Shown: positions 44,672 to 55,703 of the stretch, one piece after another | How positions within the stretch are numbered: position 1 is the stretch's first letter | Layout: each line of letters opens with the position of its first letter | NCBI GenBank assembly: GCA_020881915.1 | Contig: JAJFPB010000002.1 | Location: forward strand, 3,224,001-3,288,000 | Length of the DNA stretch: 64,000 nucleotides | Reading direction: 5' to 3' | From: Paramyrothecium sp. XJ0827 | Lineage: Eukaryota > Ascomycota > Sordariomycetes > Hypocreales > Stachybotryaceae | Program-made: the position numbers and the translations under genes | Notes under the pieces: model-generated | What the model was told of the DNA's origin: nothing | Database searches by the model: none | Seen by the model: the letters and a program-made list of their open reading frames with translations, nothing else

Positions 44672-46577
44672 ACGAACATGGAGGACAATGTGAGTACTCA
44701 CGCACCCATGCAGGTGCCTTGAACTGGGCCAAGACTTACGATGGCAGCACAGTCTAGCCTGCGGGCGTGATGGGTTTCACGAATTCGGCGTTTTTCCAAA
44801 AAGTAGGGGGGGCCTCGGGACTGGGAACTAGGAGCCGGAAACAGGAAAAATGGCTCGGGCAATGTGTTTTGGTGCGGTCATGACCTCTCTAACGAGCACG
44901 ATGATTGCTTTCATATGTCTGTGTTTCATTCTGTTGCATGGGATATGGGCTTTGTGCGCAAAACTTCTCTTCGTCGATGTTGTTATACTTGAAGCTTTTT
45001 GTGGTTTGTCCACTACCTTTCCTATTTTCCTTTTCTTTTAGAGCTGGCCACGGTTATGGTCTCCCTTTTTTTCTTTCCTTTTTCTTTTTGCTTTTGCGTT
45101 TTTAGACCTATTTTTGTCTCTTTTTGGAGCTACCGATTTCAGGAAGCTGCAGACTAGCGTGCACTGCACGAGTCGAGTGGCTGAGGCCCTAGTGTAAGAG
45201 AGAGCGCGAGAGAAAGAGAGAGCACACAAGGATTGTGAGGGGTCGTCACACCAGGGAGATACCTTAGCCGGCTTGATAGATGATCTTTTTTCCCCTTCAA
45301 ACATTTGCCTACGCAAATCTGCCGTGAACGTGAAAGTACCGCTCACCGAGTGCCGTATTCGACGGGGGGATACGAGATGAGGCTCGGAGGCAGGCCTTGC
45401 GAATTGTCGTCAAGGCAACAGGCACGTGCTGTCAGACGTCGAGTGACCGAGTCGGGTCGAGAGGGAGGGCCCCTCAATGAGAGCCGACCTTGCTGTATCC
45501 TTGCTTGCTTTGCCTCGCGTTTCCCTTAGACTAATGTACCTGAGCCTTGAAATCCACCTCAAGCTGCCTACCCTAGGACAGGCACAGTAGGCAAGGTTGT
45601 CGAGGCAGTCTTACCCGTTTCAGCAGGCCGCTGTATGCTTATTGATAGACGGCAAGCTTGTCCGGGACTAAGCGGGAGGCGGCGGGTGCGTGGCGGTCGA
45701 GTGGATCCTCCGCAAAAGTGGCTTCGATGCCCGCGAATGGCCCACTTAAGCGGTATCTTTTCTTTGCTGTGATGTTTCATCATTGAGGGATCTTGACTTG
45801 TCCACCCCCGCTGAACGATGGCCACCGTAAGGGAGGGGGGCGAACAGCACTTAGGCGCATCCGGTTGAATAGTGAAATGAGACGCCGCACATGAAAACCC
45901 GCAGAGAAGGAAAAGGCATCTCAGAGAGACGTGGACTTTGCTGCCGGAACAAAGACCGTGAGTTCCATTACGATGCTTGCCCATCTACGAACAGGACCCT
46001 GTGGACGTTGTCCGATGCGAACCTCTTCTGCCCGCTTCTCCTCTCAATTCCGCGTGACCCCGTCCAAGCCAAACTGCATCATCCGAAGACGGAGGCATTA
46101 ATGACGGCATCGTTTCCTCCTGAGAGAGCTGCCCAGCGTTCCCCCAAACCAGCTCGTGCAGGTCTGCGTCTCGTGGTGTCGTGACGTTGACGACGACGAC
46201 GATTGATAACGACGAGATGGAGCCCCACGACCAAGTTTCACCCCTGGACAGAGAGGCAGAACAAGCCACCATGTCGGCGATAAGGGAAAGATGTGCGCAG
46301 CACATGGCCCGACCCGATGAGCAGGGTTGTGGCCAGATGAGGGTATCTCCTCGTGGTGCCTCTGTCCCGTTCCAGCAGCCGAGAGGAGGGGGTGAGAAGG
46401 ACTCGCACTCACTTTGCAGGCGCGTACAGGCGCCCGGGCGCCCGGGCCAGGTGTGGGTACACGAGGCAGATTCAGACGACCAGAGTCCAGATACAGCATC
46501 ATCTCGCCCGCGGCATCTCCATGTCTTGTTTGCTTTTGACTAGTTCGATCGCTGGTTCTCTCGGGCGATTCCATGAA

Positions 46578-46606
46578 GGGAGGGGAGGGGAGGGGGGAAA
46601 GGGGGG
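46578..46606 (+). other. G-quadruplex-forming G-run cluster
   Basis: Five G-runs of 3-6 separated by single A or AAA, an exact fit to the intramolecular G4 pattern on the plus strand. Intergenic. Confidence 0.75.
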
Positions 46607-47170
46607 ACCGAATAGTTCCATGAAGAGCGTGCACGGAAGGTCTGGCCGGATTGGGGCATGGAGTGCGATCGTGAGCGGCACCTTCATCCCAACATCGGAC
46701 GGATAGCGCGGCGGACGCTGCTCGATCGAGAGGCATGGCATGGAGCCAGTCCAGAAGAGTGGCCCCTTTGGCGTGGATCTGAGCTGGCAGCAGCGGCAGC
46801 AGCATCATTCCCCTCGGCGCAGACCATGCGAACATGGCGTCTTCTCAGTTAGTTTACCTGCCAAGAATGCAATATATTCCGTTTCCGTGCAGCCAAGGGC
46901 CGAATCAGAGCAACGGTTAATAGTGTCGGGCCCCTGTATGCAAGCCTCAACACCTCTGCCGGAGCAAGCGCGGAGAGGGATAGCGAGGCAATGTACCGTG
47001 CTTCGCGCCACAGGCAGGCCTTGCTTCAGGTGTTGGTCATCGCGCTTAACGGCTGGAGACGGGCCATTGTGGAGTAAACGTTGGCCAAGGTAGGATCGGT
47101 AAGATAAAGTGAGGAACTAGCAGAAGCACGGGCTGAGAGGGAGAGAGGGCTGGGATGTTGTATCTGCCGC

Positions 47171-47215
47171 GGTCAGGTCAGGTTAGGCGAGGCAAAGGCA
47201 AGGCAAGGCAAGGCG
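47171..47215. repeat. GGTCA/GGTTA pentamers followed by (GGCAA)n
   Basis: GGTCAGGTCAGGTTAGG is the reverse complement of ACCTN units with N=G and A. It is followed directly by about four GGCAA units, a related drifted pentamer. Confidence 0.75.
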
Positions 47216-47953
47216 AGTCAAGGTAGCATCGATACTCAGCGCACAACCAGCCCCAAGTCAATAAACGCTGGTCAACGCGCTGCTGCTGCACCGTCGAACC
47301 GGTGGGCCGTTTGTTGTGCAGATGCGGGACTGCTTCGAGTGTGGGTGTGAGCCTGAGCTGAAAGGCAGAGAGCCCTACAGGAACATGCGCGGGCGGTTAC
47401 AGGTGAAGGTGGAGCCTGTACCGTAATTAAGGTGCCTGGGGGAGCAGAGCGCACAGGCAAGGTAAGAGCACCATGTACCGCTTGTACCTGCAACGACCCT
47501 TGCCCGTTCGGGTCATGGCGACGATCCCATGTGGCAGCCCCCCCACACGCATGTGCTAGTAGAAATCCAGTAAGTGGAAACTCGGCAACGTGTGGTGCAG
47601 CACACACCTGCCCACGCGATGATCAGACAGCAAGGGTCCCCTGACCGCCCGGCAGAAATGTCACATTCAACTCGTTTCTGAATTCCGTCCCTCCATTGGG
47701 GATAAGGAAAAAAAAAAAAAAAAAACAGAGCAAGCAAGCAAGCTCGCATCACGCCACTCACTGACATCAAGCTACACCACATCCTTGCCTTAAACAGGCG
47801 TAGTCGTTCTCTGCACGCAATCTGCACCTCTCCCATTCGCCCATTGGGCCCTAGTCCACCTGAAGCTCCTGGCCTCTTCTCGCGTAGGATCTGGCGTACT
47901 GGAGCCACCTCCACCTTTCGTCCACAAGGAAACCAAGACCTCGTCCGTCCATC

Positions 47954-49303
47954 ATGAGTCCGGCCGCCACCAACACCCCCGACAAGCAGTCGGAGCCGGC
48001 TCAACTGAGCAACCTGCAAGGTAGGATTCCTTTGCGTGCTATCAACACGCCCATGGCGAGACCTGTGAAGCGCCCCAATCACACCGAGGCCTAACCGACA
48101 TCGAGTAGATGATGTGAATGAACCCAGAGCGAATGCAAAGACCAGGCGCAGGGAGGAACGCAAGGCCAAGAAGCAGGCCAAGGGGACGGCGGCCAAGCGC
48201 GCCCGCAAAGCTTCCGACCCGACCTCTACCAAGTGGTCCGTTGAGCGCAAAGCTGAACTCAAGGCCAAGGAGCTCGCCAACCGTCCGGCCAAGCAGGAGA
48301 AGAAACGCCAGCGACTCCTCAAGCGTTCGCAGAAGCTCGAGGCAAAGGCTCACAAGCTCCTCGCCGAGGCGAAGAAGGCTGCCGCTTCGTATGAAGCCCT
48401 GACCCGATCAATGGAGGTAGGTGCAGTCGTTCGGGTCCCCCGTGGCCCCCACGTGGACTCCATGCAGGGCTGACGCACACCCGGGTGCAGGAAAAAGCCG
48501 ATGCCGACCAGAGTAGCTCCGAGACCGACGAGACCGATGATTCCGATGACTCTACCTCTTCCGAGGAAGACGGCGGCGTTGCCCTAGCTAAGGAGGCTGC
48601 GCCCGCAGCATCCTCGACGGACGATACCACACCGTCGGAAAGCGGATCTAGCGACGAGTCAGCCACGGACCGTAAAGAGGTGTTCGTTATCGACAAAGGG
48701 TCCAAGAAGAAATCCAAGAAGAACTCGGCTCCTGAGAGCGAGACCCAGCCTGCGCCTACACCCGAATCGGGAAAGACTAAGAAGGCAAAGGAGAAGAAGC
48801 AAAAAAAGGACGATGGGTCGGGGAGCGCCGAACCAACAACCGGGAGCGCCGGAGCCCAGAAGAAATCCAAGAAAGCAAAGGAGTCTGGAGAGATTCCCCA
48901 AGAAGTGAAGAAGTCAAAAAAGCAGAAAGAGCCAGAAGAGGCAGAGGCCAAGGTTAGCAAGGCGGAAAAGAAGAGGAAGCGAGATGGTGCCGCCACAACC
49001 ACGGACGGCCCGGACGAGCCAGTTAGCAAGAAGGACAAGAAGGCCGACAAGGGTGCCGACAAGGACCAAGCCACCGGAGAGCAATGGAGCGTTGGAGAGC
49101 TCGACGGAGGCGGCGCCCGGCAGGCCAAGTTCCTGCGACTGCTGGGAGGTAAAAAGGCCGGCGGTGGAGCAGATCAGCCATCGAACATCAGCAAAGGCAA
49201 GTCGGACTCGACGAGAGCCGAGGCAGATATCCAGCGGCAATTCGAGGCGGGCATGAAGATGAAGATGGAGGCCAGTGGCCAGCGCCGGGGCTTGGGCGCG
49301 TAA
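47954..49303 (+). CDS. Lysine-rich nuclear protein with C-terminal SMAP domain
   Basis: Three exons: 47954-48020, 48109-48416 and 48491-49303; 395 aa. Exon 2 encodes a highly basic helical region (TRRREERKAKKQAKG... KKRQRLLKRSQKLEAKAHKLL). Exon 3 begins with an acidic Ser/Glu/Asp stretch (about 126-180) and continues with repeated KKSKK-type basic clusters, typical of nucleolar proteins. The last ~75 residues match the small acidic protein-like (SMAP) domain: QWSVGELDGGGARQAKFLRLLGGKK and, at the extreme C-terminus, RQFEAGMKMKMEASGQRRGLGA. The molecular role of SMAP proteins is poorly known; nucleolar or RNA-related function is inference from charge pattern. It converges on the RAMP4 gene. 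Confidence 0.88.
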
Positions 49304-49689
49304 GGCGTATGCTTGCTCAACACTCATCTTCCTGCCTGAATGGCATGGCGCATAAAAGGCTAGTCGGGCGAACGGGAGAAAAAAAATTGTGATACCATTG
49401 CTATATTGAAGCTGTACATGCGAACCATTTGCGCCATAACCTCAACACCCCGAATTCGTGAATGAGGGTCTCATTTCCTTCAGACAAAATGCCATGCAGT
49501 AGCTCATACCCATCCTGGCTGGGTGATGAAGAAGTTCTCCCTCGAAACGACAATCTTATCTTATCCTCTTGGCTTTCTATCAGGGAGATTGCGGGCCCGC
49601 CATCACATGCGACGGTAGTAGCTGCCCCATGTCCTCCCAAACGAATTGCCCCTTGCTCAGACGGATCCTGCTCCTGAAGCGCTTTTTCC
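49304..49689. other. Convergent 3' spacer SMAP gene / RAMP4 gene
   Basis: 386 bp between facing stops; nothing else is recognisable. Confidence 0.4.
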
Positions 49690-50171
49690 TTATGCGAAGA
49701 AACGAGTCAGGGCCTCGAAAACCAGACCACCGAAGATGACGAAGCCGAGGACAGCTAGAATGACCAATTAGTACTTGCTATGGATATCATGCGTCATCGA
49801 GCGTACGATGCTCGATTCCAGAATAGCACAGGACATTGAGATGTGCTGTAGCGTAGAGGGCAGGGAGGGGTGTCACTAGGACATGGTATAGGCCAGACGT
49901 ACCGAGCCAGAACATGGAGACGGGCGACTTCTTGACCTCCTTGACCTTCTTCTTGAGCTGATCCTCGGATTTGCCCATGCGGGCCTCATTCTCCTTGGCG
50001 AACTTTGCGTTCCGTTGCCGTTGCTGGATAGTTTGCGCCTGTGAATACCTGTTACTATAGGATGTTCGGAACGAAGAGAAGTGTCGACTGATGGTTTGAC
50101 GGGGACGTTTCGCGGCGGCATCAATGGGGGCTCGCCATTGGGACGAGGAGGAGAAGGGAAAAGCATACCAT
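49690..50171 (-). CDS. YSY6: RAMP4/SERP1-family ER protein (YSY6) with ATG-only first exon
   Basis: Tail-anchored ER protein that associates with the Sec61 translocon (known for RAMP4/Ysy6). Three exons: 50171-50169, 50038-49903 and 49754-49690; 67 aa. Exon 1 contributes only the ATG, followed directly by GTATGC. After the intron the protein reads MAQTIQQRQRNAKFAKENEARMGK, a near-perfect RAMP4 N-terminus, then KKVKEVKKSPVSMFW and one transmembrane segment (about 43-62) ending FEALTRFFA. Exon 2/3 joins in phase 1 inside the TM segment. Retention of intron 1 would give a stop after 16 codons. The match to family length and sequence makes this structure secure despite the 3-nt exon. Confidence 0.93.
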
Positions 50172-50884
50172 GGTTGCTAGAGTTGTTGCTGGGTATCTCG
50201 AAGCCTCGCTGTCTCTTGGCCCCGTGGGTGTCTTGCAGCGTCCACCGATGTTCGGGTTTCGCGTCGAGGGAAAGCTAGGGGAGTGCCGGAAGAAGAGGAA
50301 CAGAGGTAAGGAAACTAAAGAGTGAGGAGGGAAAAGATTGGCGCGATCGGAGTCGACGTGGAGAGGGAGAGCAGGAGCTGCGAAGGTGGGTTTCGGACGA
50401 TGTGGTCGAATGGAGGGATGCGAATGGACAGATTTCCAGTTGTAACCTTGTTGGTAAACTTCCTAATGGAGGGTAGCTCCTCGAAAGGGGGTCCCCTTCC
50501 CGCCCCGTTTCCAGAGGAAGGGGCCCAAAGGGGGGGGGGAAAGGAACCGGAATTCGGTTTCGTCCGAAAATTACCAGTAAACGAGTGTCCTTCCCGTCCC
50601 TCCCTTGTACATGTGGCTGGAAAGACGGCAATCGAGGTGCAAATGGCCGTGCCATGTGTGGGGAATGAGGCGACCAAGTGCCAGAAGTTATAGCGCACCG
50701 CCACAGGCCGGCTCGCAGCCTTACCCGATCGTTCGGGGCTGCAGATAGCTTCAAAAATACCTTGGGTGGGAAACTACGGACGATACGGCTTCGAGTGCAC
50801 TTCCCACGACGAGGATCCAGACGCCCCAATTCGAGCTTATTGCGACGCCTTCCACGCCAAATCGGCCAGCTCTGTCCGTTGAAT
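50172..50884. promoter_or_regulatory. Divergent promoter RAMP4 / small mitochondrial protein
   Basis: 713 bp with strong purine/pyrimidine asymmetry, including a G9 run at about 50531. ORFs here (for example 50275-50916 minus) have random composition. Confidence 0.4.
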
Positions 50885-51426
50885 ATGTCTTCAAGAACGG
50901 TGTTGTCTCGGGCCACACTCGCTGTGCGCCCCGCCGCATCGTTCCGTGCGCCAGCTCAATCACGGAGCTATGCGACCAAGCAACCCAGCGCCACGGTGCG
51001 TATTGCCTCTTCTATCCCCGCGGCGTCGTCCACAGGGCGAGCGCTCCGGCTACGAACAAACGGATCCGACCCGCTGCCGGCCGTGCGATCCCCATACCCT
51101 AAGATGAATCACTAACGAAGGTCTTTTCCCGCCCTCGCAGTCGCAGTTCTACAAGCAGTTCACCCGCCCCATCGCCAAGGCCCTCCTCCTCGCCGTCTTC
51201 ACCTACCAGTTCGCCTACTGGGGCTGGACCAAGCTAGAGACGGACGAGGTCCGCGCCGAGAGAGACGGTAAGCCCTTCCTCCGCCTCGCAGCCTGTACGG
51301 GCAATGCTTAGAGTGGGAGGGGAGACTGACGATATTCGATTCTGCCAAACAGCGACGATTGCCGGCCTAGAAGCCAAGATCCAGGAGCACCAGACCAAGG
51401 TCAACGCTGAGACGAAGAAGACCTGA
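50885..51426 (+). CDS. Small mitochondrial single-pass membrane protein, function unassigned
   Basis: Three exons: 50885-50995, 51141-51267 and 51353-51426; 103 aa. Residues 1-30 (MSSRTVLSRATLAVRPAASF... SRSYATK) are a typical cleavable mitochondrial presequence with an RSYA-type processing site. A conserved-looking block FYKQFTRPIAKALLLAVFTYQFAYWGW holds one transmembrane helix (about 47-66). The rest is a charged coiled coil (KLETDEVRAERDATIAGLEAKIQEHQTK). The topology resembles inner-membrane assembly factors such as INA17, but the protein is shorter and I do not claim orthology. Both splices keep frame. An alternative 3' splice site 6 nt downstream of 51140 (also CAG) would remove Ser-Gln. 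Confidence 0.8.
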
Positions 51427-51988
51427 GCTCGAGGCAACTCCGACGACGCGCGATACGGGAGCAGCGCCTTCCGCTGTGCCGCAGACGAGGGGCTGACGCC
51501 GGCGATAGATATACCGGGACGTGGCTAGCTTGTCTACTGGCCAATTCAGGAGAGATACGCCTCGATTGGGCGGACTGCTGGTTATGACCCATACTAGGAA
51601 AAGCAGCTCTACGCCAGCGGGACTCACACGCGACGTCTGTGTAGGAGAGTCGAGCGCATGGAGTGGGTTGGTCCAGGTGTATCAAGATCCGTGTACATCA
51701 TTCCACATGATTTGATATTGATGGTGCTGGTTCCTCCGATGGGAGCCCTCTCACGTCATCACTGTATTATTTATTTCACGTACAATGGATACCCAAGTCT
51801 ATTCTGCCAATCAACGTGGCTCAATTGATTATTTTCTATTTCGAGATGCGTTCCTTCGTTCTATCCTGTATCACACGCTGGTCGCAAACAAAGCTCAAGA
51901 CACGGTGCTGCGGCACCAAACGCCGTACAAATGCAAATGCAAATTCAAACCCGCTAGACATCGCAAAAATAATTTCCATCCAGCAACT
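51427..51988. other. Convergent 3' spacer, mitochondrial protein / MID1
   Basis: 562 bp of non-coding sequence between facing stops. No motif of note. Confidence 0.4.
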
Positions 51989-53928
51989 TCAGCCGACGTT
52001 GAGAAGCAACGGCCCGACAAGAACCGCTGCTGCCAGGAGATACATCCTGGGCCTCGTGGACCCGGCGGAGCCGATACGCGTCCGGGACTCCCCTGGGTAA
52101 TTACACGTCATGGCTGTTGTGTTGGCATGCCGCCTGCCGTAGCTTACATTGAAGCCAGTCATCCCAGGCCGCGGACACTGGAAGCCGATGGCGGCCGGGC
52201 AGCTCTGTACGACCTGGTAGCAGACATCCTCGCAGGGGAGAGTCTCCCGGTAGGGGCCGGGCTGGATCTCCTCGTCTATGAAGCTGTTTCGAGACGCATT
52301 GTGCCCAGGAGTCCCTTCCCATTTCCTTCGTTCTTCGTCTGAAAGCGTGGTTTGATTTGGAAAGGCCTGGGCGACATTTCGTACAATGGTGTGCCTGTTG
52401 TTGCCGTCGAACGCTTCGCAGCGGGGAATGCTTACTGTGCAAAGCCACCTCTTATAGGCAGTTCTGCAGTCGTCGCAATTTCTCACCAGAGAATATTGCG
52501 AGGTAGAGTCCGTTTCACACGGTATTTGCATCATGACTTTTTCAAAATGTGCGTACATCTCCTTTGCCTTGTTGTCGTAAGCCCTTGCAAGCTCAGTGTT
52601 GTTGAATTTCCGATCATTCCCGGGAACTGCGTATTGAATTTCATCGCAAAACTCAAGATCAGTGACCACTTGGCAGTTGGTTCCTAATTCCCATGTTAGC
52701 TGGCTTTCCTACCAACTCGCAAAGACATCCTACCACTCAGAGTCTGGAAGGCTGTTGTCCCGAAGACGGTCCCGCGACCTCCCACGATTCCAGAACCATC
52801 CTGTCTTACAGAGAGCGCAGATTCGCTCGGTAGTCTGACTAGCACTCCCGTATAGGCGGAACTCGCATTGAGCCCTTCCAGGTAAAACTGTTGCTTCGGC
52901 ATGCTGCCAGGTCCACGCGTGGTCATACTTGACCGAATCAAATCGTGTTGTTGACCATTGCCCTCTCGATTCGCAGCTATCTGGGCGAGTTTTGTGAGGC
53001 CGCAAACGGAATGAAGCATCCCCTCGAGTGCAGGCGCCTTATCGTTCTGGATGAAAAGCTCATAAGGCGGAGCTTGCTTCATGATTGATGTAATCTCGCT
53101 CCGATCTTGTGTCAGACTCTTGGTCATGAGCAGAACAGAGTTCGCATCACTGTCCATCCACAAGAGTTCGGCACTGCTATTGTCGTATTTGTGAAAAAAG
53201 TCGTCGATTGAGGCGGCGATTTCATAATTATAGACATCCTCAAAATCCTCGGTGATTTCAGGGGCTTGGATGCCAATGTAGACATCACCGTCCACGTCGG
53301 CCTTGAGCATGGCGGCGCCTTGATCGAAAGATACGGATTGAACCCCTGGTTTGTTTTGAGAAGGATCGGGGCAGCCATCTTCCACATTGGTTGAAATCGA
53401 GAGCCATAGTTGCGGCGGAGTTGATGTTGTGTTACCTGCCGATAACGCGCGACGCGGTTGCAAGCACGTGTTGGCAGAGATGTAAATCGTTTTCATTGGC
53501 GTCGTCTGCCGCTTCAAGAGCGGTGCATCGGAATCCTCAGCCGTGACCTGGTCGTTTGGCTCGACAGCTCTCAGCTCGTTGCGTGCCTCCGCCTGGTCGG
53601 TGCCGAACAGCATGCTCTTCTCCACCTTGAAGCAATTCATCTTGCCCGCGTCCAAGTTCGTGGTAAACGGCTCATTGTTATTGAGGGTCCGGAGATACGG
53701 GGGAGGAGCTCGTCCGATCACATCTCGGCTGAACAAGTTGAAGTCTGGCTCGTGTGTGGGTGGAAGCCCGCTTCCACTCGATGTGTCGGGAGTGTCTACA
53801 GACAAGCCAGGCGACGACATAGGAGCCGTGCTTGCCTCTGTGACTCTGGACAACAAAAGAAGTGTCAGAATCCTCAGGAAGGTGACGCGGGCAGCCGCCG
53901 GCGGTGTTTGCTGGGTTCGCAATTCCAT
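51989..53928 (-). CDS. MID1: Stretch-activated calcium channel regulatory subunit MID1
   Basis: Plasma/ER membrane glycoprotein that partners CCH1 in the fungal high-affinity calcium system, active in pheromone, cell-wall and ER stress. Two exons: 53928-52734 and 52683-51989, intron 52733-52684 (GTAGGA...TTAG); 629 aa. An N-terminal hydrophobic segment (VTFLRILTLLLLSRVTEA, about 15-32) is the signal sequence. The first exon is the extracellular region. The second exon is the Cys-rich conserved domain, with CDEIQYAVPGN, ARAYDNKAKEMYAHFEKVM, NCDDCRTAYKRWLCTVSIPRC and LPCEDVCYQVVQSCPAAIGF. Several NxS/T glycosylation sites are visible. It ends in a hydrophobic stretch (MYLLAAAVLVGPLLLNVG), suggesting a membrane or GPI-type tail. 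Confidence 0.95.
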
Positions 53929-55014
53929 GTCGCAAGCATACCCTCCAGGGGCAGCAGCTCTCCAGATCGTCGCTCGGTGTCGTAATCCTCAGCTCAAACG
54001 ATCGTAGGTTTAGTCGGCGTAATAGAGTGGAACGTGTGCGCAAGGTTGCTTGAATCGCTGGTTAATCTTGGGAATGTGTTGAGAATACTTGGCGAGGGAA
54101 CGGGTTCGTGGTCTGACCAGCTGAGATTCGTCGTCGTCTGGCGGGTTTCATGATGTTCCCTTAAGGGTAGTCTAGGTAAGGTACCTTGCCTTATCTGACA
54201 GGGCGGCTCCGATACTGCTTTGGCTGCCGACGACAAGCCACAGTGGGGGCACAACGCTACGGTACAGCCATAGTTTGGGGGCTGTTCGCTGCACTGCCAC
54301 ACTTCGGATATCCATGGCTGTTGTGAGCACATGCAATTCCCCTTCCAACTCAATAACTCAGCATGAGGGTGATATACAAATCGGCAAGCATTTCATCCCT
54401 TGGGCTTCGCATATTACGAGTCCAGAATCCTATCTTCCCAGACAATTCTGCCGATTGAAGAAATCTATGATTCAGCCTTCTGGAGTGGACTGGAACAGCT
54501 CCAAGTAGACTGGCATGCGCCCAGGCGAGTTTCAGATTGATGGTAGACAGGAACGTTCGGAAACCAAGGCAACGGCGGATTAAGCGGAAGTAACATTCTT
54601 TGCTGGAAGCATGAAGTAATCAATTAGACAAGGCATCCTAGATTAGCCATGCTTCCAATACAAACAACTCGAATCCTCATGCTAGCAGCAAGTCGGATAG
54701 TTACCCGTCCGACTACACTAATTGTCCATTCCTCTTCACTACCACACTCCTAAGAAAGAGGTAGAGCGTGACGATCAATAACGCCTGCACCACCGTTTAC
54801 CCCAAATAATAGAGATAAGCACCTTGTCGGTGTCCCAGTCATTATCCATCACAACATTACTTCTGCAGCCGCTGGAACACGTGCCGCCTTACGAGGCCCT
54901 GATTCACCCACAGCCAGACATACCCGGCAATGCTCATTGCACGACTGTCACATCTTGCATCCGGTCTTGCGCTGATGTAGCAGTAGGGAAGTTGGTTCAA
55001 AGCCTAGTTGCAAT
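53929..55014. other. MID1 promoter region and YOP1 3' flank
   Basis: 1.1 kb with an AGGTACCT palindrome at 54179-54186 inside AGGTAAGGTACCTTGCCTTA, about 250 bp upstream of MID1. No additional gene. Confidence 0.45.
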
Positions 55015-55703
55015 TTAATCGGCCTTGTTGACACCCTCAGCCTTGGAGCGAACACCAGCGGCAGTCGAGCCAGGGGCAGCGAAGTGTCGGCCGAGAGTGG
55101 GCACAAGGAAGGATCGGAAGATGATATCAGCGCCGCTACATTGGATATTAGCTCAGTAGCATGTCTGTGGTGTTCTCGCTTGTTTACTTACCGGAAGGTG
55201 GGGAGGGCCAGCCACAGAAGGAAAACAAACTTAAAGACGAAGTAGAAGGGGAACCAGTAGACGATGTTGATGAAGCTCTCGGCCACGGTGAAGAAAGCGA
55301 AAACGACCCAGTACTAAAGCAGGTTTAGCTACAGCAATCCGACGGAAGGGCCCGGGACATCAAGAATACGTACGGTCAACCACTGAGTGTCATCAGCGGT
55401 GTTGTGAGTGAAAAGAGCACCCAGCGAGTAGTAGCCAGGAATCACAAAGCCAGCGAGGTTGGTGAGGAACTGGCCGCCGAGGTTGAAGATGATGAAGAAG
55501 AAGTAGAGGGCAACGGCGCCGATGAGCGCATAGGCCTTGGGAACGCCGGTCTGCTTCTCAAAGTTGGCGATGGCGGGGTACTTGGCGAGCTGAGACAGCT
55601 ACAGTCAGCACTGCGGAAGTGTCTCGACGAGAAATCTTGGGCAACAAACCTCTCGGTCAATGCTACCGAGGTAGTTCTGAGCTTTTTCTTGTGCGGAAGA
55701 CAT
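55015..55703 (-). CDS. YOP1: ER tubule-shaping protein YOP1 (DP1/REEP5 family)
   Basis: Reticulon-like protein that bends ER membrane into tubules. Four exons: 55703-55650, 55589-55374, 55313-55192 and 55135-55015; 170 aa, the standard size. After an 18-residue first exon (MSSAQEKAQNYLGSIDRE) comes AKYPAIANFEKQTGVPKAYALIG, then two hydrophobic hairpins (GAVALYFFFIIFNLGGQFLTNLAGFVIPGYYSL split by a short turn, and WVVFAFFTVAESFINIVYW plus FPFYFVFKFVFLLWLALP). The C-terminus (GADIIFRSFLVPTLGRHF... AEGVNKAD) includes the amphipathic helix needed for tubulation in homologues. All three introns keep frame, with GTTTGT, GTACGT and GTAAGT donors. Confidence 0.96.

Larger units (their letters stand above)
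44672..47953. other. 3.3-kb gene-poor region downstream of the bZIP gene
   Basis: No supported gene. A 245-codon minus-strand ORF (46098-46835) is random in composition. It contains the G-run at 46578, pentamer-like repeats at 47171-47215 and an A18 tract at 47708-47725 ahead of the SMAP gene. The first few hundred bases are probably bZIP 3' UTR (T-rich, about 45000-45110). Confidence 0.5.

Noticed and set aside
46098..46835. 245-codon minus-strand ORF downstream of the bZIP gene
   Set aside because: Pro/Arg/Ser-rich random composition crossing the G-quadruplex and simple repeats.
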